In this document: positions 22,712-24,486 of the stretch, piece by piece
Position numbering within the stretch: the first letter of the stretch is position 1
Layout: each line of letters begins with the position of its first letter
NCBI RefSeq assembly: GCF_002482975.1
Contig: NZ_DLHA01000003.1
Location: 3,361 to 27,846, forward strand
Length of the DNA stretch: 24,486 nucleotides
Reading direction: 5' to 3'
DNA from: Flavobacterium sp. UBA7680
GTDB taxonomy: Bacteria; Bacteroidota; Bacteroidia; Flavobacteriales; Flavobacteriaceae
Notes under the pieces: generated by a model
The model's database searches: none
Told to the model about the DNA's origin: nothing
Seen by the model: only the letters and a program-made list of their open reading frames with translations
Position numbers and translations under genes: made by a program

Positions 22712-22719
22712 TATTTTTG
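22712..22719 (+). promoter_or_regulatory. Promoter -7-type box of the S4-domain gene
   Basis: TATTTTTG at 22712-22719 is an exact TAnnTTTG match 31 bases before the chosen start at 22751. No TTG box is visible at the usual distance. Confidence 0.4.
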
Positions 22720-22750
22720 TAAAGAATTTAACTTGGATTTTAGAAAAATT

Positions 22751-23140
22751 ATGAGAATAGATAAATACTTATGGTGCGTGCGTTATTATAAGACCAGAAA
22801 CATGGTAACTGAGGCTTGTAAAAAGAACCACGTTACTGTAAATGGACAAGTTGCAAAACCATCTAAAGAAGTTTTTCCTACTGATAGAATTACTTTTAGA
22901 AAAGATCAAATTACACAAATTATTACCGTACTCGACATTCCTGAAAATCGTGTAGGAGCCAAACTCGTAGATATATACCGCAAAAACGAAACACCTGCAG
23001 AAGCTTACGAACATTTAGAGTTATTAAAACTTTCTAAAGAGCATTATCGTAAAACCGGAACTGGAAGACCGACTAAAAAAGACCGAAGAGATATTGACGA
23101 TTATGGAAGTGATTTTATTGATGAGGAAGAAACGGAGTAA
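22751..23140 (+). CDS. hslR: S4-domain RNA-binding protein, Hsp15-like
   Basis: I place the start at 22751 (MRIDKYLWCVRYYKTR), giving 129 residues. The ATG at 22706 would put 15 unrelated residues ahead of the S4 domain, and a promoter box lies inside that part. The S4 fold covers residues 1-50 (MRIDKYLWCVRYYKTRNMV, then HVTVNGQVAKPSKEV), followed by a positively charged helix and a C-terminal low-complexity tail (KKDRRDIDDYGSDFIDEEETE). Hsp15 rescues stalled 50S subunits carrying nascent peptidyl-tRNA. The size and the S4-at-N-terminus layout agree with that family. The acidic tail is probably specific to Bacteroidota. Confidence 0.82.
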   Translation: MRIDKYLWCVRYYKTRNMVTEACKKNHVTVNGQVAKPSKEVFPTDRITFRKDQITQIITVLDIPENRVGAKLVDIYRKNETPAEAYEHLELLKLSKEHYRKTGTGRPTKKDRRDIDDYGSDFIDEEETE

Positions 23141-23152
23141 ATTTCAATTTTA

Positions 23153-23173
23153 AAATTCCAAATTCCAAAACTC
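23153..23173. repeat. Three 7-bp units (AAATTCC type)
   Basis: AAATTCC, AAATTCC and AAAACTC lie directly after the S4-domain gene. Partly complementary units (TTGGAATTT type) occur about 70 bases further at 23226-23257, so the spacer may fold into a long stem. Confidence 0.55.
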
Positions 23174-23265
23174 AGCAAACCTAAAATTATTCCAAACAAT
23201 TGACTACCCCAAACCTCAACATCAAATTGGAATTTGGGTTTTATTTATTTGGAATTTCATCAAAA

Positions 23266-23300
23266 ATCTGAAATCTAAAATCTAAAATCTAAAATTCTAA
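23266..23300. repeat. Five tandem 7-bp units (ATCTAAA type)
   Basis: ATCTGAA, ATCTAAA, ATCTAAA, ATCTAAA and ATTCTAA run without a break and end 26 bases before the phosphoribosyltransferase start codon, where its promoter should be. Confidence 0.75.
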
Positions 23301-23326
23301 TTGTATTTTAGCAAAAAAAATAAATC

Positions 23327-23827
23327 ATGAGCAAAAATATCATCTTAACCAATCAGGAAATCGAACACAAAATAAAACGTATCGCTTATCAAATTTACGA
23401 GACGTTTGTTGACGAAGAAGAAGTTGTAATTGCCGGAATTGCTTCCAGCGGTTCTGTTTTTGCTCAAAAAATCGCTAATGTATTAAGCGATATATCTACT
23501 CTAAAAATTTCTCTTTGCGAAGTACGAGTTGACAAACAAAATCCGCAGCTTCCTATTCAGACTTCTTTATCAGCAGAAGAATACTCCAATAAAGGATTAG
23601 TTCTTGTTGATGATGTCTTAAACTCAGGCACAACATTAATATACGCTGTTCGTCATTTTCTGGACGTTCCGCTTAAAAAATTCAAAACTGCGGTGCTTGT
23701 AGACCGAAATCACAAAAAGTACCCTGTAAAAGCCGATTTTAAAGGAATTTCTTTATCTACGTCTTTATTAGAGCACGTTCAGGTTGTTTTTGATGAAAAC
23801 GGAGACAATTACGCCTTTCTAAGCTAA
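23327..23827 (+). CDS. Phosphoribosyltransferase-family protein (PyrR-like)
   Basis: The 166-residue protein is a type I phosphoribosyltransferase. The PRPP-binding motif is GLVLVDDVLNSGTTL (90-104) with the acidic pair D95/D96, and the first loop is AGIASSGSVFAQKIA (36-50). A hood-like C-terminal part follows. The size and sequence resemble PyrR and uracil or hypoxanthine-type enzymes; the sequence alone does not settle which base it uses. The 3' end overlaps the convergent aroK gene by 9 bases, so each message can pair with the end of the other. Upstream lies a heptameric repeat array. Confidence 0.8.
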   Translation: MSKNIILTNQEIEHKIKRIAYQIYETFVDEEEVVIAGIASSGSVFAQKIANVLSDISTLKISLCEVRVDKQNPQLPIQTSLSAEEYSNKGLVLVDDVLNSGTTLIYAVRHFLDVPLKKFKTAVLVDRNHKKYPVKADFKGISLSTSLLEHVQVVFDENGDNYAFLS

Positions 23828-24337
23828 GATTTCTAAAATATCCTCAACTGTTTCATCGACCGTTTTATTATCTACCACAACTTTATGCTGTGCGTGATTA
23901 TAATAAAAACTTCTGTCGAATAAATGTTTTGCGATAAATTCTTTCATTTCGTCTTCATTCATATCTGCAATAAGAGGCCTTTTACTTTTATTGTAAACTA
24001 ATCTATTATATAAAGTCTCTATTGAAGCTTTTAAATATATAGATGTAATATCCTCTCTTTGCAATAATAAATGATTATTTGCATAACATGGAGTTCCTCC
24101 GCCTAAACCAATAATACTATTTTCTGAAGATTGAAGTAACTCAAGAAACATTTCGTGCTCTAATTTTCTAAAATAGATCTCACCATGCTTCTCGAAAATC
24201 TCTTTTATGGACAAATTTGTTTTTTTTTCGATACAATTATCTAAATCGAGAAAGGGAATATTTGTAATTTTTGAAAGGTTTTGTGCAATTGTTGACTTTC
24301 CGCAGCCCATATAACCTAATAAGACGATTTTTTTCAT
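23819..24337 (-). CDS. aroK: Shikimate kinase
   Basis: The 172-residue protein is a full-length shikimate kinase. It has Walker A GYMGCGKST (8-16), shikimate-binding D33 in FLDLDN, R57 in IYFRKLEHE, the GLGGGTP loop (77-83), the lid arginine R120 in KSKRPL, and a further Arg in FDRSFYY. It phosphorylates shikimate with ATP on the chorismate (aromatic amino acid) pathway in the cytosol. It overlaps the phosphoribosyltransferase gene at the 3' ends by 9 bases. Its promoter region is shared back-to-back with that of the tRNA gene. Confidence 0.96.
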   Translation of the reverse strand: MKKIVLLGYMGCGKSTIAQNLSKITNIPFLDLDNCIEKKTNLSIKEIFEKHGEIYFRKLEHEMFLELLQSSENSIIGLGGGTPCYANNHLLLQREDITSIYLKASIETLYNRLVYNKSKRPLIADMNEDEMKEFIAKHLFDRSFYYNHAQHKVVVDNKTVDETVEDILEILA

Positions 24338-24388
24338 TCTAATAAAACACTATAAATTAGGGGATTGTAAATTTTGTTTAAAAAAAGA

Positions 24389-24396
24389 CAAATTTA
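24389..24396 (-). promoter_or_regulatory. Promoter -7-type box of aroK
   Basis: Minus strand TAAATTTG (plus-strand CAAATTTA, 24389-24396) is an exact element match 51 bases before the aroK start. The nearest TTG is only 15 bases upstream (24414-24412), closer than usual. Confidence 0.45.
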
Positions 24397-24408
24397 TAAT
24401 AAAATTGC

Positions 24409-24440
24409 TTGCAATTAATAAAATAAACTCCTTATATTTG
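24409..24440 (+). promoter_or_regulatory. Promoter of the tRNA gene
   Basis: TTG at 24409-24411, a 21-base spacer and TATATTTG at 24433-24440 match the flavobacterial promoter form exactly, 24 bases before the tRNA 5' end. Its TTG overlaps the reverse TTG used by aroK in the sequence TTGCAA. Confidence 0.75.
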
Positions 24441-24464
24441 CACCCGCATTCAAGAAACGAATAT

Positions 24465-24486
24465 GACTCGATAGCTCAGTCGGTAG
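24465..24486 (+). tRNA. tRNA, 5' end only
   Basis: GACTCGA (7-base acceptor arm) is followed by T8, A9, the D-stem GCTC and the D-loop AGTCGGTAG, an exact tRNA layout. The window ends inside the D arm, so the anticodon is not seen. The acceptor sequence reminds me of Bacteroidota tRNA-Lys, but that is a guess. Confidence 0.85.

Noticed and set aside
24465..24486. Naming the tRNA as tRNA-Lys
   Set aside because: The window ends before the anticodon; the acceptor arm alone does not prove identity.

Overview
The window looks like chromosomal DNA of a Flavobacterium-type bacterium (Bacteroidota, Flavobacteriia). The grounds are low G+C, start sites without strong Shine-Dalgarno sequences, several matches to the Bacteroidota promoter form TTG-N(~19-23)-TAnnTTTG, Cys-Gln-Lys-Asp lipoprotein N-termini, and household genes of clear flavobacterial character. 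No plasmid, phage or insertion sequence was seen. Genus is inferred from sequence character, not from a database search.

Layout. 1-602: end of rpmI and complete rplT, closed by a strong terminator. 726-1812: Crp/Fnr-type regulator and AhpD-like CxxC protein, a probable redox-response pair. 1813-2241: long non-coding stretch. 2242-3155: response regulator with unusual output domain plus a small membrane protein. 3208-4014: secreted DNase I-fold nuclease, convergent with a secreted protein (4016-5278) of a family often mislabelled asparagine synthetase B. 5495-5617: a 40-residue single-span membrane ORF. 5620-7185: NarL-type response regulator and its sensor kinase. 7344-11686: an array of four paralogous lipoproteins, a multi-span membrane protein and a small soluble relative of the lipoproteins, all on the minus strand and directly upstream of the kinase/regulator pair. 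11874-17806: minus-strand housekeeping block (dnaB, accA, EamA transporter, LptF/LptG-family permease, tgt). 18071-18930: ChbG/YdjC deacetylase broken by a one-base frameshift. 19044-19346: very acidic small protein. 19586-21462: transketolase split into two subunits. 21538-22671: FKBP-type lipoprotein with Asp-rich calcium-type repeats. 22751-23827: Hsp15-like S4 protein and a PyrR-like phosphoribosyltransferase. 23819-24337: shikimate kinase. 24465-24486: 5' end of a tRNA.

Most unusual content. (1) The 7344-11686 locus: lipoproteins that appear to consist of two copies of one domain, a cytosol-type single-domain relative, and a C-terminal VYD-x(2)-RP-x-PP tail shared by all, next to a kinase-less multi-span protein and a two-component system. 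I see this as a candidate undescribed envelope signalling or recognition system; the function is inference. (2) Intergenic repeats of unrelated sequence that share a strict 7-bp period (16606-16668, 20441-20496, 23153-23173, 23266-23300), one of them a perfect palindromic array and one sitting between the two transketolase subunit genes. (3) A tRNA-guanine transglycosylase that lacks the usual zinc cysteines while keeping its catalytic aspartates.
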